Part shown: in pieces, positions 8,425-17,044 of the stretch
Position numbering within the stretch: the stretch's first letter is position 1
Layout: each line of letters starts with the position of its first letter
NCBI GenBank assembly: GCA_017511185.1
Contig: JAFWLF010000064.1
Location: forward strand, 1 to 64,000
DNA: 64,000 nucleotides
Direction: 5' to 3'
Source of the DNA: RGIG5612 sp017511185
Lineage (GTDB): Bacteria; Bacillota; Clostridia; Lachnospirales; Lachnospiraceae
Notes under the pieces: model-generated
Databases searched by the model: none
Seen by the model: only the letters and a program-made list of their open reading frames with translations
What the model was told of the DNA's origin: nothing
Program-made: the position numbers and the translations under genes

Positions 8425-9627
8425 ATGGTCAAGGTAGCAGTATTAGGATATGGCACGATCGGTTCAGGCGTTGTTCAGGTTTTAAATACCAGCAAGGACA
8501 TCGTCACCCGGAATGCAGGAACAGAAGTAGAAGTGAAATATGTACTGGATCTTAGAGATTTCCCGGGAGACCCGGTGGAAGAGATCCTGGTGCATGATTA
8601 CGCAAGGATCGTCAATGATCCGGAAGTAGATATTGTTGTGGAAGTAATGGGCGGCACACATCCGGCTTATGAGTTTGTCAAGGATGCCCTGTTAAAAGGC
8701 AAGAACGTCTGTACATCCAACAAAGCGCTTGTGGCAGAGTTTGGACCGGAACTGGTTCGGATCGCAAAAGAAAAGAGCGTCAACTTCCTGTTTGAAGCAA
8801 GTGTCGGCGGCGGTATTCCGATCATCCGCCCGATCTTACGTTCTTTAACCGTGGATACATTCTATGAGATCACAGGTATCTTAAACGGCACGACCAATTA
8901 TATCTTAACGAAAATGTATGATGAGGGCGGCTCTTTTGAAGAGGCGTTGAAAGAAGCACAGGCTTTGGGATATGCAGAAGCAGATCCATCTGCCGATGTG
9001 GACGGCTATGATGCAGCAAGAAAGATTGCGATCCTTTCCGGCTTAATGTACGGCAAGAATCTGGACTTTGAGCAGCTGTCTATTGAAGGTATCCGCAATA
9101 TTTCCAAGATCGATATGGACTATGCCAAGTTCTTAGGCAAGAAGATCAAACTGCTTGGCATTACTTATAACATCAATGGTGAGATCTATACTGAGGTTGC
9201 ACCGCATATGATCGGACCGGAGAACAAACTGTACAACGTAGATGATGTAAAGAACGGCATCGAGCTGAAAGGAAATCTGTTAGGCGATACCATGTTCTAC
9301 GGCGCCGGCGCTGGAAAGCTTCCAACCGCATCTGCAGTGGTATCGGATATCATCGATGAAGCAAAGCATCTGCATACCAATATCCCGATCCTCTGGAGCG
9401 ATGAACCGGTCGTCTTAGCAGAGCGCGGCAGACATAAGAGTAAATTCTTTGTCCGTGTGGACCGCGAATGCAATGTCATCAAGAACATCTTTGACCTGGA
9501 GCAGCTGGTAACACTGCCGGACTACCAGGACGAATATGCAGTTGTAACGGCCGAAATGACCTTTGCTGAGTTCTACGACAAGATTGGCAATAAAGAACAT
9601 GTCAGAAGCATTGTGCAGGTAAAATAA
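8425..9627 (+). CDS. hom: Homoserine dehydrogenase
   Basis: A 400-residue NAD(P)-dependent enzyme converting aspartate semialdehyde to homoserine for threonine and methionine synthesis. The Rossmann motif GYGTIGSGV is at the N terminus, and the substrate region includes FEASVGGGIPII and GILNGTTNYILTKM, the homoserine dehydrogenase signature. The C-terminal part after about residue 330 is short and only ACT-like, so feedback sensing may be reduced compared with ~430-residue versions. GAGGC precedes the ATG. The next gene starts directly after its stop (TAA then ATG), so translation is coupled to the putative kinase step. Confidence 0.95.
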   Translation: MVKVAVLGYGTIGSGVVQVLNTSKDIVTRNAGTEVEVKYVLDLRDFPGDPVEEILVHDYARIVNDPEVDIVVEVMGGTHPAYEFVKDALLKGKNVCTSNKALVAEFGPELVRIAKEKSVNFLFEASVGGGIPIIRPILRSLTVDTFYEITGILNGTTNYILTKMYDEGGSFEEALKEAQALGYAEADPSADVDGYDAARKIAILSGLMYGKNLDFEQLSIEGIRNISKIDMDYAKFLGKKIKLLGITYNINGEIYTEVAPHMIGPENKLYNVDDVKNGIELKGNLLGDTMFYGAGAGKLPTASAVVSDIIDEAKHLHTNIPILWSDEPVVLAERGRHKSKFFVRVDRECNVIKNIFDLEQLVTLPDYQDEYAVVTAEMTFAEFYDKIGNKEHVRSIVQVK

Positions 9628-10875
9628 ATGAAATATGTTGTGATTCTGGGCGATGGAATGGCAGACCGCCCGATAGAAGAATTAGGCGGCATGACGCCGC
9701 TGGAATATGCCAAAACTCCAATGATGGATGCCCTTGCAGAAGTGAGCGAAGTGGGCATGGTCAAGACTGTTCCGGATGATATGAAGCCGGGCAGTGATGT
9801 GGCCAACCTGGCTGTGCTGGGATACGACCCGCGGGCAAACTACTCCGGACGGAGCCCTTTGGAGGCATTAAGCATCGGCATCGATATGAAAGATACCGAT
9901 ATTGCCATGCGTGTCAATGTGGTAACACTGGAAGAGCCAGAAGGTGCTGCAGGGGATGTGGCATTTGAAGATCTGATCATTACCGATCATTCCTCCGGAG
10001 AAATCTCTACAGAGGATGCAGCCATCCTTCTGGATGCGCTGCGTGCAGATCTGGAAAATGAAGAGTTTCAGTTTTATGTCGGCACCAGTTATCGGCATTG
10101 CTGCATCTGGAACCATGGCAAAGTTCTGGATTTTGCACAGCCGCATGACCATCTGGGCGAAGTGATCGGACAGTATCTGCCGGATGCATCCGCAAGTGAA
10201 GACACCAAAGAAGATGCCAGACGGTTCACGGAGATGATGAAAAAAAGTTATCAGATCCTGAATCATCATCCTTTGAATGAGGAGAGAAGAAAGAACGGAA
10301 AAAACCCGGCGAACTGCATCTGGTTCTGGGGCGCCGGCACCAAGCCGATGCTTTCCCCGTTCATTGAACGGAGTGGCAAGAAAGGTGTCATGATCAGTGC
10401 CGTGGATCTTTTAAAAGGCATTGGACGCGGCGCAGGTATGAAGGTCTGCGAGGTGGAAGGCGCAAACGCACAGCTTGAGACCAATTACGAAGGCAAGGCA
10501 CAGGCAGCGCTGGCCGCACTGTTAAAAGAAGGTTACGATCTTGCTTATATCCATGTGGAAGCACCGGATGAAATGGGTCATCAGGGCAACGTGGAAAAGA
10601 AAGTGAAATCGATCGAATATCTGGATCAGCGGCTGATAAAGCCGGTAGTGGAAGGCCTTGAGGGTGTGGACTACCGCATGCTGATCACACCGGACCACCG
10701 GACACCGATATGTATCAGGACCCATTCAGGGGAACCTGTTCCATATATTTTATTTGACAGCACAGCAAAGCAGCAGAACCATCTGCATTACAACGAGAGG
10801 GAAGCTGCGCAGTCAGGCATTTTAATCACCCCGGGCGAAACGTTAATGGACCGTCTGCTGGGGAAACAGGAGTGA
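9628..10875 (+). CDS. Phosphoglycerate-mutase-like protein, proposed homoserine kinase
   Basis: A 415-residue member of the alkaline-phosphatase-fold, cofactor-independent phosphoglycerate mutase family of archaeal type (ApgM-like). The N-terminal metal motif is VILGDGMADRP, the catalytic serine region is DVANLAVLGYDP, and C-terminal metal residues lie in EAPDEMGHQG and TPDHRTP. In many bacteria this subfamily sits among threonine genes and has been proposed to replace ThrB homoserine kinase. Here it lies exactly between hom and lysC, and no GHMP-type thrB is in the window. A true 3-phosphoglycerate mutase role remains possible. Confidence 0.8.
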   Translation: MKYVVILGDGMADRPIEELGGMTPLEYAKTPMMDALAEVSEVGMVKTVPDDMKPGSDVANLAVLGYDPRANYSGRSPLEALSIGIDMKDTDIAMRVNVVTLEEPEGAAGDVAFEDLIITDHSSGEISTEDAAILLDALRADLENEEFQFYVGTSYRHCCIWNHGKVLDFAQPHDHLGEVIGQYLPDASASEDTKEDARRFTEMMKKSYQILNHHPLNEERRKNGKNPANCIWFWGAGTKPMLSPFIERSGKKGVMISAVDLLKGIGRGAGMKVCEVEGANAQLETNYEGKAQAALAALLKEGYDLAYIHVEAPDEMGHQGNVEKKVKSIEYLDQRLIKPVVEGLEGVDYRMLITPDHRTPICIRTHSGEPVPYILFDSTAKQQNHLHYNEREAAQSGILITPGETLMDRLLGKQE

Positions 10876-10879
10876 GAAT

Positions 10880-12088
10880 ATGTTAATTGTTAAGAAATTC
10901 GGGGGCTCATCAGTAGCCAACAAGGAGCGGATCTTCAATGTAGCGCGCCGCTGCGTGGAAGAGTACCAGAAAGGTAATCAGGTCGTCGTTGTTCTTTCGG
11001 CAATGGGCGATACCACAGATGACCTTCTGGATCTGGCAGCGACCATATCGGACAAACCATCCAAACGTGAGCTGGATATGCTGATGAGTACAGGAGAACA
11101 GGTCTCCGTCAGCTTGTGCGCAATGGCCATTCAGGAACTGGGTGTGCCGGCCGTTTCATTAAACGCATTCCAGGTGAGAATGCGGACATCCAGAGTATAC
11201 GGCAATGCGCGGCTGAAAAAAATCGACACAAACCGCATCCGTTCAGAACTGGAAAACAATAAGATCGTTCTGGTCACCGGGTTCCAGGGAGTCAACCGTT
11301 ACGACGATGTGACCACCCTTGGCCGCGGCGGATCGGATACAACGGCTGTAGCATTGGCAGCAGCACTGCATGCAGATGCCTGCGAGATCTATACCGATGT
11401 AGACGGCGTCTACACCTGCGATCCGCGTATCGTTCCAGAGGCAAGAAAACTGGATGAGATCACATATGATGATATGCTGGATCTGGCCACACTTGGCGCA
11501 CAGGTACTGCATAACCGCAGCGTTGGTATGGCAAAAAAATATGGAGTGGAACTGGTCGTACGCTCTTCATTGAGCGACGCACCGGGTACGATAGTCAGGG
11601 AGGAATTAAAAGTGGAAAGAAAATTGATCAGTGGTGTAGCAGTAGATAAGAGCCCGGCGCGCATATCCCTCATTGGCCTGCATGATATTCCGGGTATTGC
11701 TTTTAAAGTGTTTAATCTCCTGGGTTCCCAGGGTATTTCCGTAGATATTATTCTGCAGAGCGTCGGCCGTGACGGTACAAAGGATATTTCCTTTACCGTT
11801 GACCGCAAGAATCTGCAGGATGCATTAAAAGTACTAGAAGCAAATCTGTCCAAGCTGACCGCAGAGCGGATCGAGCATGAAGAAAACATTGCCAAGGTAT
11901 CTGTAGTTGGTGCCGGCATGATGACAGATCCAGGTGTTGCAGCAAAAATGTTTGAAGCACTGTTCAATGCTGATATCAATATCAAGATGATCGCTACCAG
12001 TGAGATCCGTATCACCGTCATCATCGATGAGATCAATGCGGATGCAGCTGCACGTGCGGTCCATAATGCATTCTTACCGGAAGACTAA
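10880..12088 (+). CDS. lysC: Aspartate kinase
   Basis: A 402-residue enzyme phosphorylating aspartate, the first step towards lysine, threonine and methionine. The kinase domain shows KFGGSSVAN at residues 5-13, TLGRGGSDTTAVALA and EIYTDVDGVYTCDPR. Two C-terminal ACT domains (~265-400; SLIGLHDIPGIAFKVFNLL and KVSVVGAGMMTDPGVAAKMF) provide allosteric control. A ribosome site CAGGAG precedes the ATG, 4 bases after the preceding stop. With hom and the PGM-like gene it forms a threonine-branch block. The single-domain length shows it is not fused to homoserine dehydrogenase. Confidence 0.96.
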   Translation: MLIVKKFGGSSVANKERIFNVARRCVEEYQKGNQVVVVLSAMGDTTDDLLDLAATISDKPSKRELDMLMSTGEQVSVSLCAMAIQELGVPAVSLNAFQVRMRTSRVYGNARLKKIDTNRIRSELENNKIVLVTGFQGVNRYDDVTTLGRGGSDTTAVALAAALHADACEIYTDVDGVYTCDPRIVPEARKLDEITYDDMLDLATLGAQVLHNRSVGMAKKYGVELVVRSSLSDAPGTIVREELKVERKLISGVAVDKSPARISLIGLHDIPGIAFKVFNLLGSQGISVDIILQSVGRDGTKDISFTVDRKNLQDALKVLEANLSKLTAERIEHEENIAKVSVVGAGMMTDPGVAAKMFEALFNADINIKMIATSEIRITVIIDEINADAAARAVHNAFLPED

Positions 12089-12089
12089 G

Positions 12090-12509
12090 ATGGTTTTTGA
12101 ATCACAGAACGAAAACGATACCTATCAGTTGGGACTGCAGGCAGGCGAAAGCGCTGAGCCTGGCGATATTTTCTGCCTGGACGGAGATCTGGGTGTAGGC
12201 AAGACCGTATTTACGGCAGGCTTTGCGAAAGGTCTGGGCATTGAAACACCAATCTGTTCGCCGACATTTACGATCTTGCAGACGTATGAAGAAGGACGCC
12301 TTCCGCTGTATCATTTTGATGTGTACCGGATCGAAGATCCGGATGAAATGGAAGAGATCGGATTTGACGAGTACGCGTTCGGAGAAGGCGTTTGCATCAT
12401 CGAATGGGGAAAGCAGATCGCAGAGATCCTGCCGGAGCATACCAAGTTTGTAACCATTGAAAAAGACCTGGATAAAGGGTTTGATTATCGAAAGATTACC
12501 ATCGAATAA
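12090..12509 (+). CDS. tsaE: tRNA threonylcarbamoyladenosine biosynthesis ATPase TsaE
   Basis: A 139-residue P-loop ATPase that works with TsaB and TsaD in forming t6A37 on ANN-decoding tRNAs. The Walker A is GDLGVGKTVFTAGFAKGLG and the family motif SPTFTILQTYEEG follows; HFDVYRIEDPDE is also characteristic. A longer frame from 12000 overlaps lysC, but the ATG at 12090, one base after the lysC stop, gives the normal family length. tsaB starts 5 bases downstream. The product is cytoplasmic. Assignment is secure. Confidence 0.95.
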   Translation: MVFESQNENDTYQLGLQAGESAEPGDIFCLDGDLGVGKTVFTAGFAKGLGIETPICSPTFTILQTYEEGRLPLYHFDVYRIEDPDEMEEIGFDEYAFGEGVCIIEWGKQIAEILPEHTKFVTIEKDLDKGFDYRKITIE

Positions 12510-12514
12510 ATAAT

Positions 12515-13258
12515 ATGAGGATCCTGGCAATTGAAAGTTCGGGGCAGATCGCCTCGACAGCCATAATTGAAGACGGAGAGATCCTGGGCATGAAAGTGGG
12601 TGAGTTCAAAGTAACTCACTCGCAGACTTTGATGCCTCTGATCGACGAATTGATTCATGAGACGGGCGTGGAGCTGGAAAGTCTGGATGCCATTGCTGTA
12701 AGCGGCGGCCCGGGTTCTTTTACAGGCCTGAGAATCGGGAGCGCCACAGCAAAGGGGCTGGGCCTTGCACTGGATATACCATTGATCCATGTGCCGACGC
12801 TCCACGCCATGACTTATAATCTGCTGACGGCGGAAAACATCGGCTGCCTGATCGTGCCGATGATGGACGCCAGAAGAGATCAGGTCTACTGCGGCATCTT
12901 TGATTTTCTGATCCGCCCGGACAATACGGTAGACTTTGATATTTTCCTGGACAGCTGTGCGATGTCTGTGACGGATCTGCTGGACCGCATCAAAGAGATC
13001 TTAAGTCTGGATGGCAATCCGCCTCCGGTCCTGTTTTTAGGAGACGGACTGTTAGCTTATCATGAGCTGATCGAGGCGGAAGCGGATTTTGATTATTACT
13101 ATGCGCCGGACGAAGCAATGCTGCAGCGTGCAGATACCGTAGCACTCCTGGGGCAGGTCATGATGAGTCTGGGCATGTGTGTTTCTGCTGATGAAGAAGC
13201 GCCGGACTATTTAAGACCGAGCCAGGCAGAACGCGAAAAAGCCGAGAGGGATCAGTAA
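12515..13258 (+). CDS. tsaB: tRNA threonylcarbamoyladenosine biosynthesis protein TsaB
   Basis: A 247-residue ASKHA-fold partner of TsaD. The N-terminal phosphate motif ILAIESSGQIASTAI and the conserved SGGPGSFTGLRIG segment (near residue 67) identify it. TsaB bridges TsaD and TsaE in the t6A-forming complex and lacks the metal-binding HxxxH of TsaD. The ATG follows tsaE by 5 bases with no own ribosome site, suggesting reinitiation. A GTG-started rimI begins one base after its stop. Confidence 0.94.
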   Translation: MRILAIESSGQIASTAIIEDGEILGMKVGEFKVTHSQTLMPLIDELIHETGVELESLDAIAVSGGPGSFTGLRIGSATAKGLGLALDIPLIHVPTLHAMTYNLLTAENIGCLIVPMMDARRDQVYCGIFDFLIRPDNTVDFDIFLDSCAMSVTDLLDRIKEILSLDGNPPPVLFLGDGLLAYHELIEAEADFDYYYAPDEAMLQRADTVALLGQVMMSLGMCVSADEEAPDYLRPSQAEREKAERDQ

Positions 13259-13259
13259 C

Positions 13260-13700
13260 GTGGAAATTAGTTACTATGAACTGAGCTACGATGATATTGC
13301 TGCGATCTCGCGGATGGAACAGGAATACTTTGGGCAGCCGTGGAGTGAGAGCAGCATCGCGACCTATGCGGAAAAAGGCAATACCATTTTTGTGGTAGCC
13401 AGAAGCGGGCAGGAAGTGGTCGGATACATCGCCATTTTATGCATCCTGGACGAAGGCAATCTGGTAAGCATCGCCGTACATGACAAATGCCGCGAAATGG
13501 GGATCGCTACAGAACTTTTGGACATCGCTTACGAAAAGGCAGCTGCAAGAGGCGTTTCCAGCATTCATCTGGAAGTGCGGGAGAGCAATGAGGCAGCCAT
13601 CTGCCTGTATGAAAAAGAAGGGTTCGCAAAAATCGGCCGGAGGAAAGGCTTTTACAGCAAGCCGGCAGAAGATGCGATTTTATATTTAAAGGAATTATAG
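13260..13700 (+). CDS. rimI: Ribosomal protein alanine N-acetyltransferase-like GNAT enzyme
   Basis: A 146-residue GNAT acetyltransferase. The acetyl-CoA loop is at VHDKCREMGIATELL, and the C-terminal HLEVRESNEAAICLYEKEGF segment is characteristic of RimI. RimI acetylates the N-terminal alanine of protein S18, although relatives have wider substrates. It starts with GTG directly after tsaB, an arrangement (tsaE-tsaB-rimI-tsaD) widespread in Bacillota. Here rnz is inserted before tsaD. Confidence in the family is high and in the exact substrate moderate. Confidence 0.9.
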   Translation: MEISYYELSYDDIAAISRMEQEYFGQPWSESSIATYAEKGNTIFVVARSGQEVVGYIAILCILDEGNLVSIAVHDKCREMGIATELLDIAYEKAAARGVSSIHLEVRESNEAAICLYEKEGFAKIGRRKGFYSKPAEDAILYLKEL

Positions 13701-13705
13701 TTTTT

Positions 13706-14656
13706 ATGCTGGATATTTGCTTATTGGGAACCGGAGGAATGATGCCACTGCCGCGCCGTCATCTGACGTCGCTGATGGCTCGTTTCAATGGATCCAATAT
13801 CCTGATCGACTGTGGGGAGGCCACACAGGTAGCCATCAAGAAAAAGGGATGGTCCTTCAAGTCGATCGATCTGATCCTTTTTACTCATTACCATGGAGAT
13901 CACATCGGCGGACTGCCGGGACTGCTTCTGACGATGGGCAATTCCGACCGGACAGAACCGGTGAACATGGTTGGTCCGCGCGGGCTGAGAAAAGTAGTGG
14001 ATTCTCTGCGTGTGATCGCGCCGGAACTCCCATTCTATATTAATTACATTGAGCTGGAAGATGACTTCCAGGAACTATGGTTTGACAGCTTCCGCATTGA
14101 AGCATTCAAAGTAAAACATCGCGTGACCTGCTATGGTTATAACATCCTGATCGACCGCCCTGGCAAGTTTGATGTGGAACGGGCACAGGCTCTGCAGCTT
14201 CCGGTACAGCTCTGGGGCGTGCTGCAGAAAGGCGAAGAAGTAGAGTATAACGGTGTGACGATCACGCCGGATATGGTGATGGGACCGGAACGCAAGGGAT
14301 TGAAAGTTACTTACTGTACGGATACCCGGCCGGTGGAGCAGATCGCAGATGCCGCAAAAGACGCAGACCTCTTTATCTGTGAAGGCATGTACGGAGATCC
14401 GGCAAAACAGGAAGATGCAGTGGAAAAACGCCATATGATGTTTTCGGAAGCTGCTGAACTTGGCGCCAAGGCGCAGCCGGCGCGCATGTGGCTGACACAT
14501 TACAGCCCGTCGCTGATCAAACCGGACGAATATATGGAAGAAACCAGAAAGATCTTTGACCGTTTGGAAGCCGGCAAGGATCTGATGAGTATAGACTTAA
14601 AGTTTGATGATGAAGAAAACGCAGAAAATGGAACAGACAGTCATATTATCAATTGA
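13706..14656 (+). CDS. rnz: Ribonuclease Z-type metallo-beta-lactamase-fold nuclease
   Basis: A 316-residue MBL-fold protein. The zinc motif HYHGDHIGGLPGLL is at residues 61-74; further ligands lie in YCTDTRP and WLTHYSPS. The N-terminal LLGTGGMMPLPRRHLTS matches tRNase Z, which removes 3' trailers from pre-tRNA. It lies inside the t6A gene block and upstream of tRNA-Ser, a sensible setting for a tRNA maturation enzyme. Its 3' end overlaps the tsaD start by 29 bases. A generic MBL hydrolase is a less likely alternative. Confidence 0.82.
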   Translation: MLDICLLGTGGMMPLPRRHLTSLMARFNGSNILIDCGEATQVAIKKKGWSFKSIDLILFTHYHGDHIGGLPGLLLTMGNSDRTEPVNMVGPRGLRKVVDSLRVIAPELPFYINYIELEDDFQELWFDSFRIEAFKVKHRVTCYGYNILIDRPGKFDVERAQALQLPVQLWGVLQKGEEVEYNGVTITPDMVMGPERKGLKVTYCTDTRPVEQIADAAKDADLFICEGMYGDPAKQEDAVEKRHMMFSEAAELGAKAQPARMWLTHYSPSLIKPDEYMEETRKIFDRLEAGKDLMSIDLKFDDEENAENGTDSHIIN

Positions 14657-15650
14657 ATCTTCTTGCGATGAGACAGCAGCTGCGGTGACGGTGAACGGAC
14701 GGCAGGTCCTTTCCAATGTCATTTATTCGCAGATCGATCTGCACACCATTTACGGTGGTGTGGTTCCGGAGATCGCTTCCCGCAAGCACATCGAAAAGAT
14801 CAACCAGGTGATCCGCAAGGCATTATCCGATGCGGGTCAGACGCTGGATACTATCGATGCCGTGGCCGTTACTTACGGACCGGGTCTTGTTGGCGCGCTG
14901 CTGGTTGGGGTGGCAGAGGCAAAAGCGATCGCCTATGCAAAGCATCTTCCGCTGATCGGCGTGCATCATATCAAGGGACATGTCTGCGCAAATTATATTG
15001 AGTATCCGGAACTGGAACCGCCATTCTTGTGTTTAGTGGCATCCGGCGGGCATACACACCTGGTGCGTGTGGATGATCATACGCATTACACTGTCATCGG
15101 AAGGACCAGGGATGATGCTGCAGGCGAGGCATATGATAAAATTGCCCGTGCGATAGGGCTGGGCTATCCGGGTGGACCGAAGGTGGAGAAAGCCGCACAT
15201 GACGGTGATCCGCACGCGTTTGAATTCCCGCGGGCCAAGATAGATGAAAACCCGTATGATTTCAGTTTCAGCGGTGTGAAATCAGCTGTCCTCAATACCA
15301 TCAATTCCTACAAGATGAAAGGGATGGAGATCGATGATAAATTCCGCAATGATGTGGCAGCTTCGTTCCAGCAGTCGGTGATCGACAGCATGTGTGAGCG
15401 CGTCGTGATGGCGATGGATGAGTTCCAGATGGATAAATTTGCCATGGCCGGCGGGGTGGCAAGCAATCAGACACTGCGCGCTGCATTGAAAGAAGTTGTG
15501 GAGAGCAAGGGCGGCACGTTTTATTGCCCAAAGCCGATCCTTTGCACGGACAACGCAGCGATGATCGGTGCGGCCGGGTATTATGAGTATTTGAACGGAA
15601 AGCGTGACGGACTGGATCTGAACGCTGTTCCTGGGTTGAAGTTAGAATGA
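14628..15650 (+). CDS. tsaD: tRNA N6-adenosine threonylcarbamoyltransferase TsaD
   Basis: A 340-residue ASKHA enzyme transferring the threonylcarbamoyl group to A37 of tRNA. It starts MEQTVILSIESSCDETAAAV as usual for the family. The metal-binding HxxxH is H114-H118 (HIKGH), and the nucleotide site is in LVASGGHTHLV and MAGGVASNQTLR. Longer in-frame starts at 14604-14610 exist but would add unusual residues, so ATG 14628 is chosen. ispD overlaps its stop by 4 bases (ATGA). Confidence 0.96.
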   Translation: MEQTVILSIESSCDETAAAVTVNGRQVLSNVIYSQIDLHTIYGGVVPEIASRKHIEKINQVIRKALSDAGQTLDTIDAVAVTYGPGLVGALLVGVAEAKAIAYAKHLPLIGVHHIKGHVCANYIEYPELEPPFLCLVASGGHTHLVRVDDHTHYTVIGRTRDDAAGEAYDKIARAIGLGYPGGPKVEKAAHDGDPHAFEFPRAKIDENPYDFSFSGVKSAVLNTINSYKMKGMEIDDKFRNDVAASFQQSVIDSMCERVVMAMDEFQMDKFAMAGGVASNQTLRAALKEVVESKGGTFYCPKPILCTDNAAMIGAAGYYEYLNGKRDGLDLNAVPGLKLE

Positions 15651-16348
15651 GTGTTTATGCAATCGTGGCAGCAGGCGGCAGCGGCAGCCGGATGGGGAGC
15701 AATATCCCAAAACAGTATCTGAACGTAAACGATAAGCCGCTCTTATATTATACACTGGAAGCCTTTGAGACCTCCTGCGTGAACGGCGTTTCCGTGGCTG
15801 TATCCAAAGACTGGATGCAATATGTGGTTTCGGACATCGTGGACAAGTATCGCCTGAACAAAGTGATCCGTGTCTGCGAGGGTGGAGCAGAGCGGCATGT
15901 GTCTGTCTTTCATGCACTGGATGATCTGTCTGATGTTGCGAAAGCGGATGATATCATTCTGATCCAGGATGGTGCGCGTCCGTTTGTGACAGCGGACCTG
16001 ATCGCTAAGATCGCCGATGGTGTTAAAGAGTATGGTGCTGCGATAGCGGCTGTTCCGGTCAAGGATACGATCAAGATCTCCGATGCAGATGGGTTTGTAC
16101 GGGAAACGACAGTGAGGGCAAACACCTGGCAGATCCAGACACCGCAGGGTTTTTACTATGGAGAGATCCTGGAAGCTTACCGGAGATTGTTCGCAGATGC
16201 CAGCCGGGATAACGTGATGATCACGGATGATGCCATGGTCTATGAGCGGGCGTTCCCGGAGAAAAAAGTGAAGCTGATCGAAGCTTTTTACGAGAACATC
16301 AAAATCACAACAGCCGAAGATTTGGAAGTTGCAAAAGCAAGGCTTTGA
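15647..16348 (+). CDS. ispD: 2-C-methyl-D-erythritol 4-phosphate cytidylyltransferase
   Basis: A 233-residue enzyme of the MEP isoprenoid pathway that joins MEP and CTP to CDP-ME. The CTP-binding loop IVAAGGSGSRMGSNIPKQYL lies at the N terminus, DDIILIQDGARPFV in the middle and the conserved AAVPVKDTIK later. Translation is coupled to tsaD by an ATGA overlap. It is the last protein gene of the prfB run; tRNA-Ser starts 40 bases later on the same strand and may be co-transcribed. No ispF is seen. Confidence 0.95.
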   Translation: MSVYAIVAAGGSGSRMGSNIPKQYLNVNDKPLLYYTLEAFETSCVNGVSVAVSKDWMQYVVSDIVDKYRLNKVIRVCEGGAERHVSVFHALDDLSDVAKADDIILIQDGARPFVTADLIAKIADGVKEYGAAIAAVPVKDTIKISDADGFVRETTVRANTWQIQTPQGFYYGEILEAYRRLFADASRDNVMITDDAMVYERAFPEKKVKLIEAFYENIKITTAEDLEVAKARL

Positions 16349-16388
16349 TGATAGAATACAACGTGCGTCTAGAGACGTGGACATACTT

Positions 16389-16474
16389 GGAGGAGTATCG
16401 AAGTGGTCATAACGAGGCGGTCTTGAAAACCGTTTGTCCGCAAGGGCACGGGGGTTCGAATCCCTCCTCCTCCG
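16389..16474 (+). tRNA. tRNA-Ser (anticodon UGA)
   Basis: An 86-base class II tRNA. The acceptor GGAGGAG pairs with CTCCTCC, the anticodon stem-loop GGTCTTGAAAACC presents TGA, there is a variable arm (TTGTCCGCAAGGGCA) and a GGTTCGAATCC T-arm. CCA is not encoded. The last 18 bases plus flank recur at 16636-16654. Confidence 0.95.
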
Positions 16475-16485
16475 CTCAGAAAAAG

Positions 16486-16509
16486 AAGCCCAAAAGGGCT
16501 TTTTTTTTT
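16486..16509 (+). terminator. Intrinsic terminator after tRNA-Ser
   Basis: AAGCCC, AAAA loop, GGGCTT then nine or more T. It closes the prfB-to-tRNA-Ser run. Confidence 0.85.
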
Positions 16510-16524
16510 GAGCGGAAGTTAAGT

Positions 16525-16685
16525 TGAAGGGATTCGAACGCCGAGGGAGGAGCTTCGAAGAAGCGACGGAAGCAAAGGCGCCAGTGGCGCGTTTGCGCCG
16601 AAGGCCGGCCTGAAAGGCGGCAGAGCCGCCGGTGGGAATCCCTCCTCCTCCGCTGAAACGAGCACCGTATGGTGCTCGTTTTCAT
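16525..16685 (+). repeat. tRNA-Ser-derived repeat element with second 3'-end copy and second terminator
   Basis: GGGATTCGAAC (16529-16539) is the reverse complement of the tRNA T-arm string at 16454-16464. A GC-rich, hairpin-prone stretch with GCGCC/GGCGC and GGCGGC/GCCGCC pairs follows. At 16636-16654 there is an exact 19-base copy of the tRNA-Ser 3' end (first copy 16458-16476). A second terminator (AACGAGCACC / GGTGCTCGTT) lies at 16657-16681. It resembles the scar of a tRNA-targeting or tRNA-derived element. Confidence 0.6.
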
Positions 16686-16699
16686 TATCCTGGATGTCT

Positions 16700-16972
16700 A
16701 TTATTCTCCTCATGGACTTTTGCTCATGCAAGAATAATTTTTCTGATAAAAATTATTCTTGCGCAAAGCGATTATCGTCTATTATTCTCCTGGGCAATCT
16801 TTTTTTCAGGAAGAATAATAAAATCGCCTTAAAATAGCCCAAAAACACCCAAATTATTCTCCATAGCGACATTTTTCACAGCAAGAATAATTTTACTGTT
16901 GAAAATTATTCTTGCGCAAAGCGATTATCGTCTATTATTCTCCTGGGCAATCTTTTTTCCAGGAAGAATAAT
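16700..16972. repeat. Array of ten AGAATAAT/ATTATTCT motifs, 153-bp period
   Basis: ATTATTCT starts at 16700, 16752, 16781, 16853, 16905 and 16934; its complement AGAATAAT starts at 16731, 16812, 16884 and 16965. Spacings are 31, 21, 29, 31, 41, then 31, 21, 29, 31: the five-motif block repeats after exactly 153 bp, and ~75 bp of it is nearly identical. Neighbouring motifs form perfect hairpins, e.g. GCAAGAATAATTTT with AAAATTATTCTTGC (16881-16915). The array fills the gap between convergent genes; no protein is evident. Confidence 0.85.
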
Positions 16973-16984
16973 TTTAAACACAAA

Positions 16985-17010
16985 AAAGAAGGTCCCAGTG
17001 GGACCTTCTT
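16985..17010 (-). terminator. Terminator of the 986-residue surface protein gene
   Basis: AAGAAGGTCCC / GGGACCTTCTT stem. On the minus strand it is followed by a T run (complement of CAAAAAAG), just downstream of the stop at 17045. Confidence 0.8.
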
Positions 17011-17044
17011 AATTTCAAGAAAAGGATTCAAACAAGAAGCAAAT

